This document shows positions 1-6,475 of a stretch of 7,919 bases of DNA, in pieces (positions within the stretch are counted from its first letter, which is position 1; each line of letters starts with the position of its first letter). Source of the DNA: Pseudomonadota bacterium (GTDB lineage Bacteria; Pseudomonadota; Alphaproteobacteria; Rhizobiales; Beijerinckiaceae); NCBI GenBank assembly GCA_021780015.1, contig JAJXZN010000277.1:1-7919 (forward strand), given 5' to 3'. The position numbers were made by a program, and so were the translations under genes. The notes beneath the pieces are model-generated. The model searched no databases. It was not told the DNA's origin and saw nothing but the letters and a program-made list of their open reading frames with translations.

Positions 1-612
1 GTAAAGCTTCGAGAAATGCCGGCCATCGGAGCGCAGATGCGCCGTCAAGACTCCGCGATCCGCAGTCGTGCCGCCGCCCGGCTGTGCTTCGAGGACCATC
101 GCCGCCGCGCCGTCGCCGAACAGCACACAGGTGCCGCGATCCTTCCAATCGAGCAGCCGCGAGAAAATTTCGGCGCCGATGACGAGAGCCCGCTTGTGCG
201 AACCTGCGGTCAGAAACTTGTCGGCCGTCGTCAGCGCAAAGATGAAACCCGAGCAGACAGCCTGCAGGTCAAAGGCGACGCCGCCGGTCATGCCAATCGC
301 GGCCTGGACCTGCGTTGCGACAGACGGAAAGGTGTAGTCGGGCGTCGTCGTCGCAACGATCAGGAGATCGATGTCTTTGCCTTCGAGCCCCGCCTCGGCG
401 AGCGCGGCCCGCGCGGCATGGGTCGCGAGCGTCGAGGTTCGCTCATCGTCCGCCGCGATGTGGCGCAGCTTGATGCCGGTGCGCTGGGTGATCCAGGCAT
501 CGCTGGTGTCGAGCATTTTCTCGAGGTCGGCATTGCTCAAGATCCGCTTTGGAAGATACGACCCGAGGCCAATGACGACGGAGCGGAGAACGGCATTTTG
601 CGGTCGGGTCAA
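1..612 (-). CDS. fabH: Beta-ketoacyl-ACP synthase III (FabH), 3' part cut by window edge
   Basis: FabH condenses acetyl-CoA with malonyl-ACP to start type II fatty acid synthesis in the cytoplasm. The visible 204 residues are the N-terminal thiolase-like half. They begin [20 protein letters not shown], and WITQRTGI lies at about 40-47, the usual FabH N-terminal signature. AVCSGF lies at 118-123, with Cys120 as the expected acyl-accepting nucleophile. A GDGAAA segment follows near 170-180. The catalytic His and Asn would lie beyond the window, since the family is about 320-330 residues long. The start is TTG at 612. An in-frame TAG lies four codons upstream (622-624), the next in-frame ATG is residue 33 inside conserved sequence, and an AGGA Shine-Dalgarno sits 7 bases before TTG. 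It follows plsX on the same strand after 196 bp, the common plsX-fabH order. Identity is sure; the start is very likely. Confidence 0.95.
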   Translation of the reverse strand, partial: MTRPQNAVLRSVVIGLGSYLPKRILSNADLEKMLDTSDAWITQRTGIKLRHIAADDERTSTLATHAARAALAEAGLEGKDIDLLIVATTTPDYTFPSVATQVQAAIGMTGGVAFDLQAVCSGFIFALTTADKFLTAGSHKRALVIGAEIFSRLLDWKDRGTCVLFGDGAAAMVLEAQPGGGTTADRGVLTAHLRSDGRHFSKLY

Positions 613-624
613 CAGCTTTTCCTA
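610..624 (-). promoter_or_regulatory. fabH ribosome binding site and TTG start
   Basis: Read on the minus strand, an in-frame TAG stop (624-622) runs into AGGA, then seven bases, then TTG (612-610). The only other in-frame initiation-type codon between the stop and TTG is the adjacent CTG at 615-613. The start is therefore TTG, with CTG as a poor alternative. A start codon of this kind usually lowers initiation efficiency. Confidence 0.8.
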
Positions 625-709
625 TCCAAATTGCCGATCGGCCGGCTGCGACCACGACGGCTTGGATCGGTTCGACCCAAAATCATGAACGTGATCGATT
701 CTAAGGGCT

Positions 710-761
710 TAGAGCGGAACTTTGGGGGAAAACCGATATCCGCCTTCGGCGCCCCGCTCTA
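710..761. repeat. 52-bp palindromic intergenic element in the plsX-fabH spacer
   Basis: Perfect 8-bp terminal inverted repeats, TAGAGCGG (710-717) and CCGCTCTA (754-761), enclose a core with GAAAACCG and TATCC followed by CTTCGG (728-749). That core resembles the cores of the repeats at 3311-3338 and 4025-4131. Two small palindromes flank it: TCTAAG-GG-CTTAGA (700-713) and GCTCTAGAGC (756-765). It lies about 100-150 bases upstream of the fabH start and would be in the fabH leader if plsX and fabH are cotranscribed. It is probably a REP/MITE-like element. It could instead be a structured leader or operator. Confidence 0.55.
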
Positions 762-808
762 GAGCATTTTTCGCTGCGGCAGAAGCCCGAACTTGCCGCC
801 CTCCCCGA

Positions 809-1876
809 TCAGGAGCGCACAATATCCTCCGGGTCGGCGACTCGGGCAGCCGCCGGCTCGGCGCGTTCGCTTAAGGAATCCTGGATTTTGCGCAGGAGCT
901 CGTCGCGGACCATTTCGTAGCCGATCTCGAGCGCCCGGGCGGTACCGACGGCATCGGAGCCGCCGTGGCTCTTGATGACAACGCCTTCGAGCCCGAGCAG
1001 GATGCCGCCATTGACGCGGCGCGGATCCATCTTGTCCGCCAGCGCGCGGAAGGCCGGCCGCGCCAGCAAATAGCCGAGCTTCGAGGCGACGCTGCCGCGC
1101 AGCGCTTCGCGCAGGTAGGCGCTGATCTGCTTCGCGGTGCCTTCGGCCGTCTTCAGCGCGATATTCCCGGAGAACCCTTCCGTCACCACCACATCGACGG
1201 CGCCCTTGCCGATATCGTCGCCTTCGACGAAGCCGCGATAATCGAAATCGGCCGATTCCGTTTCGCGCAGGATCCGCGACGCCGCCTTGACCTCCTCGAT
1301 GCCCTTGACCTCTTCGACGCCAATATTGAGCAGGCCGACCGTCGGCCGCGGCAGCGAGAACACGATGCGCGCCATCGCCGAACCCATGATCGCGAGATCG
1401 ACGAGGTGCTGCGCATCGGCACCGATGGAAGCGCCGACATCGAGCACGATCGACTCGCCGCGCAGCGTCGGCCAAAGCACGGCGATGGCCGGCCGGTCGA
1501 TGGCCGGAATCATATGCAGGCAAACTTTTGCCATGGCCATCAGCGCGCCGGTGTTGCCGGCCGAAAAGGCCGCATCGGCCTCGCCGCGTTTGACCGCTTC
1601 GAGGGCCTGCCACATGGAGGAGGTGCGCCGGCCATTGCGCAGTGCCTGGCTCGGCTTGTCGTCCATGCGGATTTCGACGTCCGTATGCCGGAGGCTCGAG
1701 ACCGCAGCCAAACGCGGATCGGCGGCAAGCAAGGGCTTCAGCCGCACCTGATCGCCGAAGAAGATGAACTTAAGATCGGCGTGCCGAGCGAGCGCCAGCG
1801 CGGCACCGGGGAGGATCACCTCCGGGCCGTGATCGCCACCCATGGCATCGATCGCGATGCACACCGATTGCGTCAT
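809..1876 (-). CDS. plsX: Phosphate acyltransferase PlsX (acyl-ACP:phosphate transacylase)
   Basis: PlsX converts acyl-ACP and phosphate to acyl-phosphate, the acyl donor for PlsY in phosphatidic acid synthesis; it works as a peripheral protein at the inner membrane. The 355-residue product matches the usual family size. Conserved blocks in order: [10 protein letters not shown] (9-18), SAGNTGALM (105-113), LDVGAS (145-150), [10 protein letters not shown] (183-192), FVEGDDI (216-222), [18 protein letters not shown] (229-246) and a [11 protein letters not shown] block (298-308). DVGAS replaces the DVGAN I expect, a minor change. The reading frame stays open to 1987, but ATG at 1876 is chosen because AGGAG lies five bases upstream and the protein then begins directly at the conserved N-terminus; the extra 37 residues match nothing known. 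It sits between yceD and fabH on the same strand, 196 bp from each. Confidence 0.97.
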   Translation of the reverse strand: MTQSVCIAIDAMGGDHGPEVILPGAALALARHADLKFIFFGDQVRLKPLLAADPRLAAVSSLRHTDVEIRMDDKPSQALRNGRRTSSMWQALEAVKRGEADAAFSAGNTGALMAMAKVCLHMIPAIDRPAIAVLWPTLRGESIVLDVGASIGADAQHLVDLAIMGSAMARIVFSLPRPTVGLLNIGVEEVKGIEEVKAASRILRETESADFDYRGFVEGDDIGKGAVDVVVTEGFSGNIALKTAEGTAKQISAYLREALRGSVASKLGYLLARPAFRALADKMDPRRVNGGILLGLEGVVIKSHGGSDAVGTARALEIGYEMVRDELLRKIQDSLSERAEPAAARVADPEDIVRS

Positions 1877-1894
1877 AAAAGCTCCTCGCGCCTT

Positions 1895-1939
1895 GGGCAC
1901 GCGGCGAAAAATGCGCGCGGCTTTCCGAAAAACATGCCC
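1895..1939. repeat. Degenerate palindromic intergenic element in the plsX leader
   Basis: On the minus strand the ends GGGCATG and CGTGCCC form a 6-of-7 inverted repeat. They enclose a core (about 1904-1927) reading GGAAAGCCGC then GCGCATTTTTCG. That differs by only a few bases from the core of the perfect repeats at 4025-4131. It ends 19 bases before the plsX start codon, so it would fold in the plsX leader close to the ribosome binding site. It is read as a decayed member of the same family; resemblance by chance in GC-rich sequence is possible. Confidence 0.4.
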
Positions 1940-1955
1940 TAAGCTTTTGAATTCA

Positions 1956-1999
1956 CCATTTTGTTCTCGTTTTGACGAATCCATCAAAACGCAAAATGG
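1956..1999. promoter_or_regulatory. Nested perfect inverted repeat upstream of plsX
   Basis: Two 8-bp arms are stacked. Outer: CCATTTTG (1956-1963) pairs with CAAAATGG (1992-1999). Inner: CGTTTTGA (1968-1975) pairs with TCAAAACG (1984-1991). The loop is 8 bases (1976-1983), and TTCT (1964-1967) is a bulge on one side only. All 16 pairs are perfect. No T-run follows on either strand, so a standard terminator is unlikely. It lies 80-123 bases upstream of the plsX start in the yceD-plsX spacer, which suits an operator or a leader hairpin. The AT-rich TTTTG half-sites on the left are 11 bp apart, about one helical turn. No named regulator can be assigned. Confidence 0.5.
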
Positions 2000-2072
2000 C
2001 GGTCTCGCCGGACCGTCACACTGCGGCCTGATCCGCTAAGCCAAAGCGGGCCGCCCCGCAAGCGGAGCAAGA

Positions 2073-2627
2073 TCAAGACTGATCGGTGAGCTTTTTCAAA
2101 ACGTCGAAGGGCCGCTCGGTCACGTCATGCGGGTCGGAGACGGGGGCAAACTCCGCCCCCGGCTTATGCGGATAGGGATCGAGGCCCAAGGCGAGGAATT
2201 CCGCCGCCAGGGCACCGAGGTCGATCGTCCCGTCCTCGATCGGATCGGGCGGATCGCGTTCGGCCGGCTGGGCATCCACCAGGGCATCGGCTTCGGCGGC
2301 CGCTTTGGCCGCAACGGAAGCCTCGGCGAAATCGACATCGACCTCTTCGACGAGATCGCTATCGAACGGCTCCAGCGTCAGCACACAGATCTGGGTAATC
2401 TTCGCACGCACCGTGCCGGTGACATTGAAGCGGGCAAGCCCCTGTCGCGCGACATGAAAATCCGCCTCCAGGGCGGCAAGCGCGGCGAGACCATCGGCCT
2501 TGGCCAAAGCGTCGCGGGTGGGCGCATCGGCGCTGAGCGTAACATCGAGCCCCTGCTCCGGCACTTCGTCGACAAGCACGGGATGCGAAAAGATTTTTGG
2601 CGGCGCGTGGGGGTAGGTTTTACTCAT
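2073..2627 (-). CDS. YceD/DUF177 family protein
   Basis: The product has 184 residues and belongs to the YceD (DUF177) family, linked in several bacteria to large-subunit rRNA (23S) and ribosomal protein L32 accumulation, mechanism unclear. The central ICVLTLEPF segment (80-88) is the alphaproteobacterial form of the family's Cys-containing motif; only one Cys (Cys81) is present where other lineages carry a pair. An acidic stretch follows (about 94-130), then the conserved block DLGALAAEFLALGLDPYP (136-153) and a PFDVLKKL C-terminus. ATG at 2627 overlaps the chaperone stop by one base (TGATG); GTG at 2630 is an adjacent alternative, and GAGG seven bases upstream of the ATG fits it. The overlap implies translational coupling to the chaperone. 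No rpmF follows in the 196 bp before plsX. Confidence 0.9.
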   Translation of the reverse strand: MSKTYPHAPPKIFSHPVLVDEVPEQGLDVTLSADAPTRDALAKADGLAALAALEADFHVARQGLARFNVTGTVRAKITQICVLTLEPFDSDLVEEVDVDFAEASVAAKAAAEADALVDAQPAERDPPDPIEDGTIDLGALAAEFLALGLDPYPHKPGAEFAPVSDPHDVTERPFDVLKKLTDQS

Positions 2628-3178
2628 CACAGCACCTCTCTTGCATTCACGGCGGCCCCGCCGCCGAATATAGGGCCTTCGAGAAATTGTGCGAGCGGCA
2701 TTTGCTGCAAAGCGGCATCGAGACAGCCGGCATAGCGAGCGAGCCGCGCGCCATCCTGGCGGCCGGCAAAAACATTGCGCGACAAGGTCGCGGCAAGCTC
2801 TTGAAGCCGCGTCTCCTCCGGCTGCGCGAGCGCCTGATTATAGGCATTGGCGCGGCCGAGAAATGCTTCGGCGAGATCGCGCATCCGCCGCGGCACACCC
2901 GTGTCGCTGATGCCCATCTCGCGCAAGCCGATGTCGAAATGGCGAAAGACCGCGTCGGCGAGATCCTGGGCGATGTCCGGTCCCGGGGACGGCAAGTGCT
3001 GCAGGCGGCGCAGCACCAAGGCCGCATGCAAAGCAATCGACTCGAAGCGTCCGTCCAGATCATCGGCAATGCCGTAATCCGTGAACAAAACCGGGTCGCG
3101 CGCCGCAGCGATGACCTCTCCGTGCAGCCGCTCGATCAGCCGGGCATTGCTTCTGCCCCGGAAAAGCCCAAAAATCAT
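2627..3178 (-). CDS. Ubiquinol-cytochrome c chaperone (CBP3-like)
   Basis: The 183-residue product matches the bacterial ubiquinol-cytochrome c chaperone family, related to mitochondrial CBP3, which assists cytochrome b and bc1 complex assembly. The start MIFGLFR is typical. The conserved core runs from YGIADDLDGRFE (35-46) through the helix with LVLRRL (54-59) to HFDIGLREMGISDTGVPRR (80-98) and the segment MRDLAEAFLGRANAYNQAL (99-117). There is no signal peptide or membrane segment, consistent with a cytoplasmic factor. ATG at 3178 has only a distant AGGG as Shine-Dalgarno. It appears to be first in the leftward cluster, followed directly by yceD, and diverges from bamE across 296 bp. Family assignment is strong; the client protein in this organism is inferred. 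Confidence 0.9.
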   Translation of the reverse strand: MIFGLFRGRSNARLIERLHGEVIAAARDPVLFTDYGIADDLDGRFESIALHAALVLRRLQHLPSPGPDIAQDLADAVFRHFDIGLREMGISDTGVPRRMRDLAEAFLGRANAYNQALAQPEETRLQELAATLSRNVFAGRQDGARLARYAGCLDAALQQMPLAQFLEGPIFGGGAAVNAREVL

Positions 3179-3278
3179 GACTTTAGAATCCCTGCACGCG
3201 GCTTGAGCGGGGCGAGCCGCGATCTTGATATCCGCCTGAGCGGAAGATAGGCATCGTTCGGCTCCGCATCACCAAGAA

Positions 3279-3303
3279 TTGCCAGCCAATGCACATTTGG
3301 CAA
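3279..3303. promoter_or_regulatory. TTGCCA-N13-TGGCAA inverted repeat, candidate operator
   Basis: Six-base perfect arms TTGCCA (3279-3284) and TGGCAA (3298-3303) are centred about 30 bp from the middle of the divergent spacer. A second, nested pair GCCAA (3285-3289) and TTGGC (3297-3301) competes with it. The dyad is of the size many dimeric regulators bind, and could control the chaperone gene, bamE or both. No regulator is identifiable, and the short arms could arise by chance. Confidence 0.25.
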
Positions 3304-3310
3304 CAAGAGC

Positions 3311-3338
3311 GGGACGAAAAGTGGATAGCGGTTTTTCA
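3311..3338 (-). repeat. Degenerate palindromic element upstream of bamE
   Basis: Read on the minus strand this contains AAAAACCGCT, then a short variable part, then CACTTTTCG. These are the two conserved halves of the repeat found twice at 4025-4131, here in the opposite orientation. The outer arms seen in those copies are not preserved. It is probably a worn copy of the same family, about 137 bp before the bamE start. Confidence 0.5.
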
Positions 3339-3474
3339 ACGCCATCAAGTCTGTGCAAATGGCGTGGACTTATCCGCCTGTCCCCCTCTAACGTATCAGA
3401 AACGATCACGTCTACGCATTGAGACCGAATCGACCCGAATGCGTCGTGAACTAAAGGGGCTGGAGTTTCGAAGA

Positions 3475-3972
3475 ATGATTTTTTTCAGGGCGGCCGCAGA
3501 AGAAGAACAGACGGCCGCACCCCGTAGAACAATAGCCCTGAGCCTGCTTCTTCGGCTCGGCCTCTGTGCGGCGCTGGCCGCAGGCGTGTCAGGCTGTCTT
3601 GGCTATGACGGTGACATCGTCCACGGCTATCAGCTCGACCCCAGCCTGCTCAATCAGATCAAGATCGGCTCGTCGGCGGAACAAGTGCTGGTCGTGATGG
3701 GCACACCGTCGACGACCTCGACGGTCGGCGGCAGCGCCTGGTATTACATCAGCCAGAAGGCCGATCGCCAATATGCCTTTATGGATCAGAAGATCACCGA
3801 TCAGCATGTCCTCGCGATCTATTTCGACAAGGACAAGAAGGTGACCCGGCTTGCCAATTACGGCATGAAAGACGGCAAGCTCTACGACTTCATTTCGCGG
3901 ACGACGCCGACGGGCGGCGCCGACTCGAGCCTCTTGAGCGGCATGTTCAAATCGCTCTTGCGATTTAATTGA
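3475..3972 (+). CDS. bamE: Outer membrane assembly lipoprotein BamE (SmpA/OmlA)
   Basis: BamE is a small lipoprotein of the BAM complex, which folds beta-barrel proteins into the outer membrane. The product has 165 residues. RR at 17-18 is followed by a hydrophobic segment (about 19-39) and the lipobox VSGC, giving Cys41 as the lipid-modified residue of the mature protein. The SmpA/OmlA domain covers about 50-142: IKIGSSAEQVLVVMGTPS (62-79), SAWYYISQKADRQ (87-99), VLAIYFDKD (112-120), RLANYGMKDGK (125-135). The SRTTPTGG tail (141-148) is what I know from alphaproteobacterial members. ATG at 3475 is preferred, with GGAG nine bases upstream. ATG at 3439 and 3289 are in frame but lack such a site and would make an oddly long leader. 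It is monocistronic, divergent from the chaperone gene and convergent with hppA. Confidence 0.93.
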   Translation: MIFFRAAAEEEQTAAPRRTIALSLLLRLGLCAALAAGVSGCLGYDGDIVHGYQLDPSLLNQIKIGSSAEQVLVVMGTPSTTSTVGGSAWYYISQKADRQYAFMDQKITDQHVLAIYFDKDKKVTRLANYGMKDGKLYDFISRTTPTGGADSSLLSGMFKSLLRFN

Positions 3973-3984
3973 TGATCGCATGAA

Positions 3985-4018
3985 AAAACGGCCGGATCGC
4001 TCCGGCCGTTTTCTTTTG
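3985..4018. terminator. Bidirectional Rho-independent terminator between bamE and hppA
   Basis: A perfect 12-bp stem, AAAACGGCCGGA (3985-3996) with TCCGGCCGTTTT (4001-4012), closes a TCGC loop. On the plus strand it ends in TTTT, C, TTTT, 12 bases after the bamE stop. On the minus strand the same stem is followed by an uninterrupted T-run, since A3983-A3988 gives six T, so it can also end hppA transcripts. Confidence 0.9.
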
Positions 4019-4024
4019 AAGAAT

Positions 4025-4073
4025 CGCATCGGGTTCATCCGAAAACCGCTGCGCACTTTTCGGTCCGATGCTT
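4025..4073. repeat. 49-bp palindromic repeat, copy 1
   Basis: This is identical over 49 bases to the copy starting at 4083. Outer arms GCATCGG (4026-4032) and CCGATGC (4065-4071) and inner arms CCGAAAA (4039-4045) and TTTTCGG (4057-4063) are all perfect inverted repeats, so each unit can form a two-tier hairpin. No T-run follows. The form resembles REP-like palindromic elements of rhizobial-type genomes; the family name is not known to me. Confidence 0.9.
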
Positions 4074-4082
4074 CCCTCCCGC

Positions 4083-4131
4083 CGCATCGGGTTCATCCGA
4101 AAACCGCTGCGCACTTTTCGGTCCGATGCTT
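4083..4131. repeat. 49-bp palindromic repeat, copy 2
   Basis: An exact second copy lies 58 bp from the first, in the same orientation, after a 9-base linker (4074-4082). Outer arms are 4084-4090 and 4123-4129; inner arms are 4097-4103 and 4115-4121. Its last base is the first base of the hppA stop codon (TAA on the minus strand, 4133-4131), so the element abuts the gene end exactly. Folded at the 3' end of the hppA message, the pair could stabilise it against exonucleases, as REP elements do elsewhere. Confidence 0.9.
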
Positions 4132-6263
4132 TAGTGCGCGAGGATCGCGAGCAGCAGTAGCGCGACGATATTGGTGATCTTGATCGCCGGATTGACCGCG
4201 GGACCGGCCGTATCCTTGTAAGGATCGCCGACCGTATCGCCGGTGACGGAGGCCTTGTGCGCCTCGCTGCCCTTCATGTGCTTGACGCCGTCCTTGTCGA
4301 CGAAGCCGTCCTCGAAACTCTTCTTGGCATTATCCCAAGCGCCGCCGCCCGAGGTCATCGCCACCGCCACGAACAATCCATTGACAATGACGCCGAGAAG
4401 CGAGGCGCCGAGCGCTGCCAGCGCCGAAGCCTTGGAGCCGGATAGGAGCAGAACGCCGAAATAAACGACGAGCGGCGCCAGCACCGGCAGCAGTGATGGT
4501 ATGATCATCTCCTTGATCGCGGCTCGCGTCAGCATATCGACGGCGCGGCCATAGTCCGGCCGGTCGGTCCCCGCCATAATGCCGGGCTTATCGCGAAACT
4601 GACGACGCACTTCCTCGACGACCGAGCCTGCGGCGCGGCCGACCGCTGTCATGGCGATGCCACCGAAGAGATACGGAATAATGCCGCCGAAGATCAGCCC
4701 CGCCACGACATAAGGATTCGATAAGTCGAAATTGACCGTGCCGATATCCTTGAAATAGGCGACGCCGCTCTCGGCGAAATGCTTGATGTCATTCGTATAG
4801 GCGGCAAAGAGCACGAGCGCGCCGAGGCCCGCCGAACCGATCGCATAGCCTTTGGTGACAGCCTTGGTCGTATTGCCAACCGCGTCGAGCGCATCGGTCG
4901 AATGACGCACTTCCTTCGGCAGGCCGGACATTTCGGCAATGCCGCCGGCATTGTCGGTGACCGGGCCGAACGCGTCGAGCGCAACGATCATGCCGGCAAG
5001 GCCGAGCATGGTCGTCACCGCAATGGCGATGCCGAAAAGACCGGCGAGCTGCGAGGCAAAGATGATGCCGCCGACGATCACCAGCGCCGGCAGCGCGGTG
5101 GCTTCGAGTGAAACGGCAAGACCCTGGATGACATTGGTCCCGTGTCCCGTGACCGAAGCTTGGGCGATGGAGACGACCGGGCGTTTGCCGGTGCCGGTAT
5201 AATATTCCGTAATGACGACGATGAGGCCCGTCACAACGAGGCCGAGCAGGCCGCAGATGAAGAGATGCAGGCCGGTGATCGTGAGTCCGTTCACGGTGCC
5301 GATCGCGCCCCAGCCGACCGAAAATTGCGTCGCGATGGCGAGGCCGACGATGGAGAGGAGGCCGGTAGCGATCAGGCCCTTATAAAGCGCGCCCATGATC
5401 GAATTGGTCGGGCCGAGCTTGACGAAGAAGGTGCCGGCGACCGAGGTGACGATGCAGGCCGCGCAGATGCCGAGCGGATAAAGCATGGTCCGCGTCAGCG
5501 CGCTTGTGCCGGCGAAGAAGATGGCCGCGAGCACCATGGTCGCGACGACCGTCACGACATAGGTCTCGAACAAATCCGCGGCCATGCCGGCGCAATCGCC
5601 GACATTGTCGCCGACATTGTCGGCGATCGTCGCGGGATTGCGCGGATCGTCTTCCGGGATACCGGCTTCGACCTTTCCGACGAGGTCGGCGCCGACATCG
5701 GCGCCCTTGGTGAAGATGCCGCCGCCGAGGCGGGCGAAAATCGAAATGAGCGAAGCCCCGAAGCCGAGCGCAACAAGCGCATCGACGACTTCGCGGCTGT
5801 TGACTTCAAGCTTCAGGGGCCCCGTCAGAATGCCGAAATAGACCGAGACGCCGAGCAGTGCGAGACCGGCGACGAGCATGCCCGTGACGGCGCCCGCCTT
5901 GAAGGAAATATCAAGCCCCGCGCCGAGCGATTTGGCTGCCGCCTGCGCCGTGCGCACATTGGCGCGCACCGAAACGTTCATGCCGATGAAGCCGGCAGCG
6001 CCGGACAGAACGGCGCCGATCAGGAAACCGACCGCGACGGTCCAAGACAACAAGAGCCCGAGGACGATGAAAATGACAATGCCGACAATCGCAATGGTGG
6101 AATATTGCCGCTTCAGATAGGCCTGAGCGCCTTCGGCGATCGCAGCGGCGATCTCCTGCATTCGTGGCGAGCCGGGGTCCGCTTTCAGCAGTTCCGTCGC
6201 GGTCCAGACTCCATATGCGACGGCCAAGACCCCCGCAGCGATAATGATCCAAATTGCAAGCAT
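4131..6263 (-). CDS. hppA: Membrane-bound proton-pumping pyrophosphatase, K+-independent type
   Basis: HppA hydrolyses pyrophosphate to phosphate and uses the energy to pump protons across the inner membrane. The product has 710 residues, with many hydrophobic helices throughout (the family has about 16), starting with the segment at 3-20. Substrate-binding motifs are intact: [18 protein letters not shown] (182-199), [19 protein letters not shown] (215-233), [16 protein letters not shown] (430-445) and [14 protein letters not shown] (675-688). The segment [10 protein letters not shown] (463-472) carries Lys467 and Thr470, where K+-dependent enzymes carry Ala and Gly, so this should be the K+-independent class. 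The start at 6263 fits the family N-terminus; the Shine-Dalgarno is poor (GGGCGG). thiL lies 212 bp upstream on the same strand. Pyrophosphate from biosynthesis is the likely fuel. Confidence 0.97.
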   Translation of the reverse strand: MLAIWIIIAAGVLAVAYGVWTATELLKADPGSPRMQEIAAAIAEGAQAYLKRQYSTIAIVGIVIFIVLGLLLSWTVAVGFLIGAVLSGAAGFIGMNVSVRANVRTAQAAAKSLGAGLDISFKAGAVTGMLVAGLALLGVSVYFGILTGPLKLEVNSREVVDALVALGFGASLISIFARLGGGIFTKGADVGADLVGKVEAGIPEDDPRNPATIADNVGDNVGDCAGMAADLFETYVVTVVATMVLAAIFFAGTSALTRTMLYPLGICAACIVTSVAGTFFVKLGPTNSIMGALYKGLIATGLLSIVGLAIATQFSVGWGAIGTVNGLTITGLHLFICGLLGLVVTGLIVVITEYYTGTGKRPVVSIAQASVTGHGTNVIQGLAVSLEATALPALVIVGGIIFASQLAGLFGIAIAVTTMLGLAGMIVALDAFGPVTDNAGGIAEMSGLPKEVRHSTDALDAVGNTTKAVTKGYAIGSAGLGALVLFAAYTNDIKHFAESGVAYFKDIGTVNFDLSNPYVVAGLIFGGIIPYLFGGIAMTAVGRAAGSVVEEVRRQFRDKPGIMAGTDRPDYGRAVDMLTRAAIKEMIIPSLLPVLAPLVVYFGVLLLSGSKASALAALGASLLGVIVNGLFVAVAMTSGGGAWDNAKKSFEDGFVDKDGVKHMKGSEAHKASVTGDTVGDPYKDTAGPAVNPAIKITNIVALLLLAILAH

Positions 6264-6475
6264 CGATTTCCGCCCTTCGTTTATGATCGCGCTGCCGGAT
6301 TTTTATCCGGCTTATCGTTCGTGCGCAGGAGGAGGCAATTGCAAAGGCCTGGCCGAACGGCCGCCCTTCCAGTTCACCCCCGTAACGGGCAGCGCGCCGC
6401 CCGCACCGCACCATGATCGAAAGCGCGGCGTTGCGCAATCCTGCGGCAGGAGGAGAGGCACAGGTCCGCCGCGCC
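6264..6475 (-). other. thiL-hppA spacer and hppA leader
   Basis: No gene is visible in these 212 bases. Next to the thiL stop an inverted repeat GCGCGGCG (6423-6430) / CGCCGCGC (6467-6474) encloses a small hairpin CCTG-CGG-CAGG (6441-6451). It lacks a T-run and is at best a weak stop. A stem-loop at 6294-6311 lies closer to hppA. No convincing promoter boxes are seen, so hppA may have its own promoter here or be read from thiL. Confidence 0.4.
6294..6311 (-). promoter_or_regulatory. Stem-loop in the hppA leader
   Basis: GCCGGAT (6294-6300) pairs perfectly with ATCCGGC (6305-6311) around a four-base loop (TTTT on plus, AAAA on minus), 31 bases upstream of the hppA ATG. No T-run follows on the minus strand, so it does not look like a terminator. 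It may stabilise the message or affect initiation. Confidence 0.4.

Larger units (their letters stand above)
3179..3474. other. Divergent spacer between the chaperone gene and bamE
   Basis: This stretch carries no credible gene. The bamE frame stays open back to 3289, but the added residues look unlike protein of this family. It must hold promoters for both directions, yet I see no convincing -35/-10 pair; TGGACT (3365-3370) with TAACGT (3389-3394) for bamE is weak. It contains an inverted repeat at 3279-3303 and a degenerate palindromic element at 3311-3338. Confidence 0.6.

Noticed and set aside
16..762. 248-codon open frame on the plus strand opposite fabH
   Set aside because: It is the shadow of fabH and its leader; the minus-strand translation is an unmistakable FabH.
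965..1942. 325-codon open frame on the plus strand opposite plsX
   Set aside because: It is antisense to plsX, with Arg/His/Asp-rich low-information sequence and no recognisable family.
1877..1987. 37-residue N-terminal extension of PlsX
   Set aside because: The ATG at 1876 has an excellent Shine-Dalgarno and matches the family N-terminus. The extension would be translated from the repeat-containing leader.
2046..2059. GCGGG-CCGC-CCCGC hairpin after yceD as a terminator
   Set aside because: The stem is only five pairs and is followed on the minus strand by TTTGG rather than a T-run; too weak to call.
5590..5630. Short tandem direct repeat inside hppA
   Set aside because: It encodes the conserved DNVGDNVGD motif, so the repetition comes from the protein.
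5142..6416. 424-codon open frame on the plus strand opposite hppA
   Set aside because: It lies antisense to a fully conserved pyrophosphatase. Its composition (Arg, Asp, Gly, Ala rich, no domain) is what GC-rich codon bias yields on the opposite strand.
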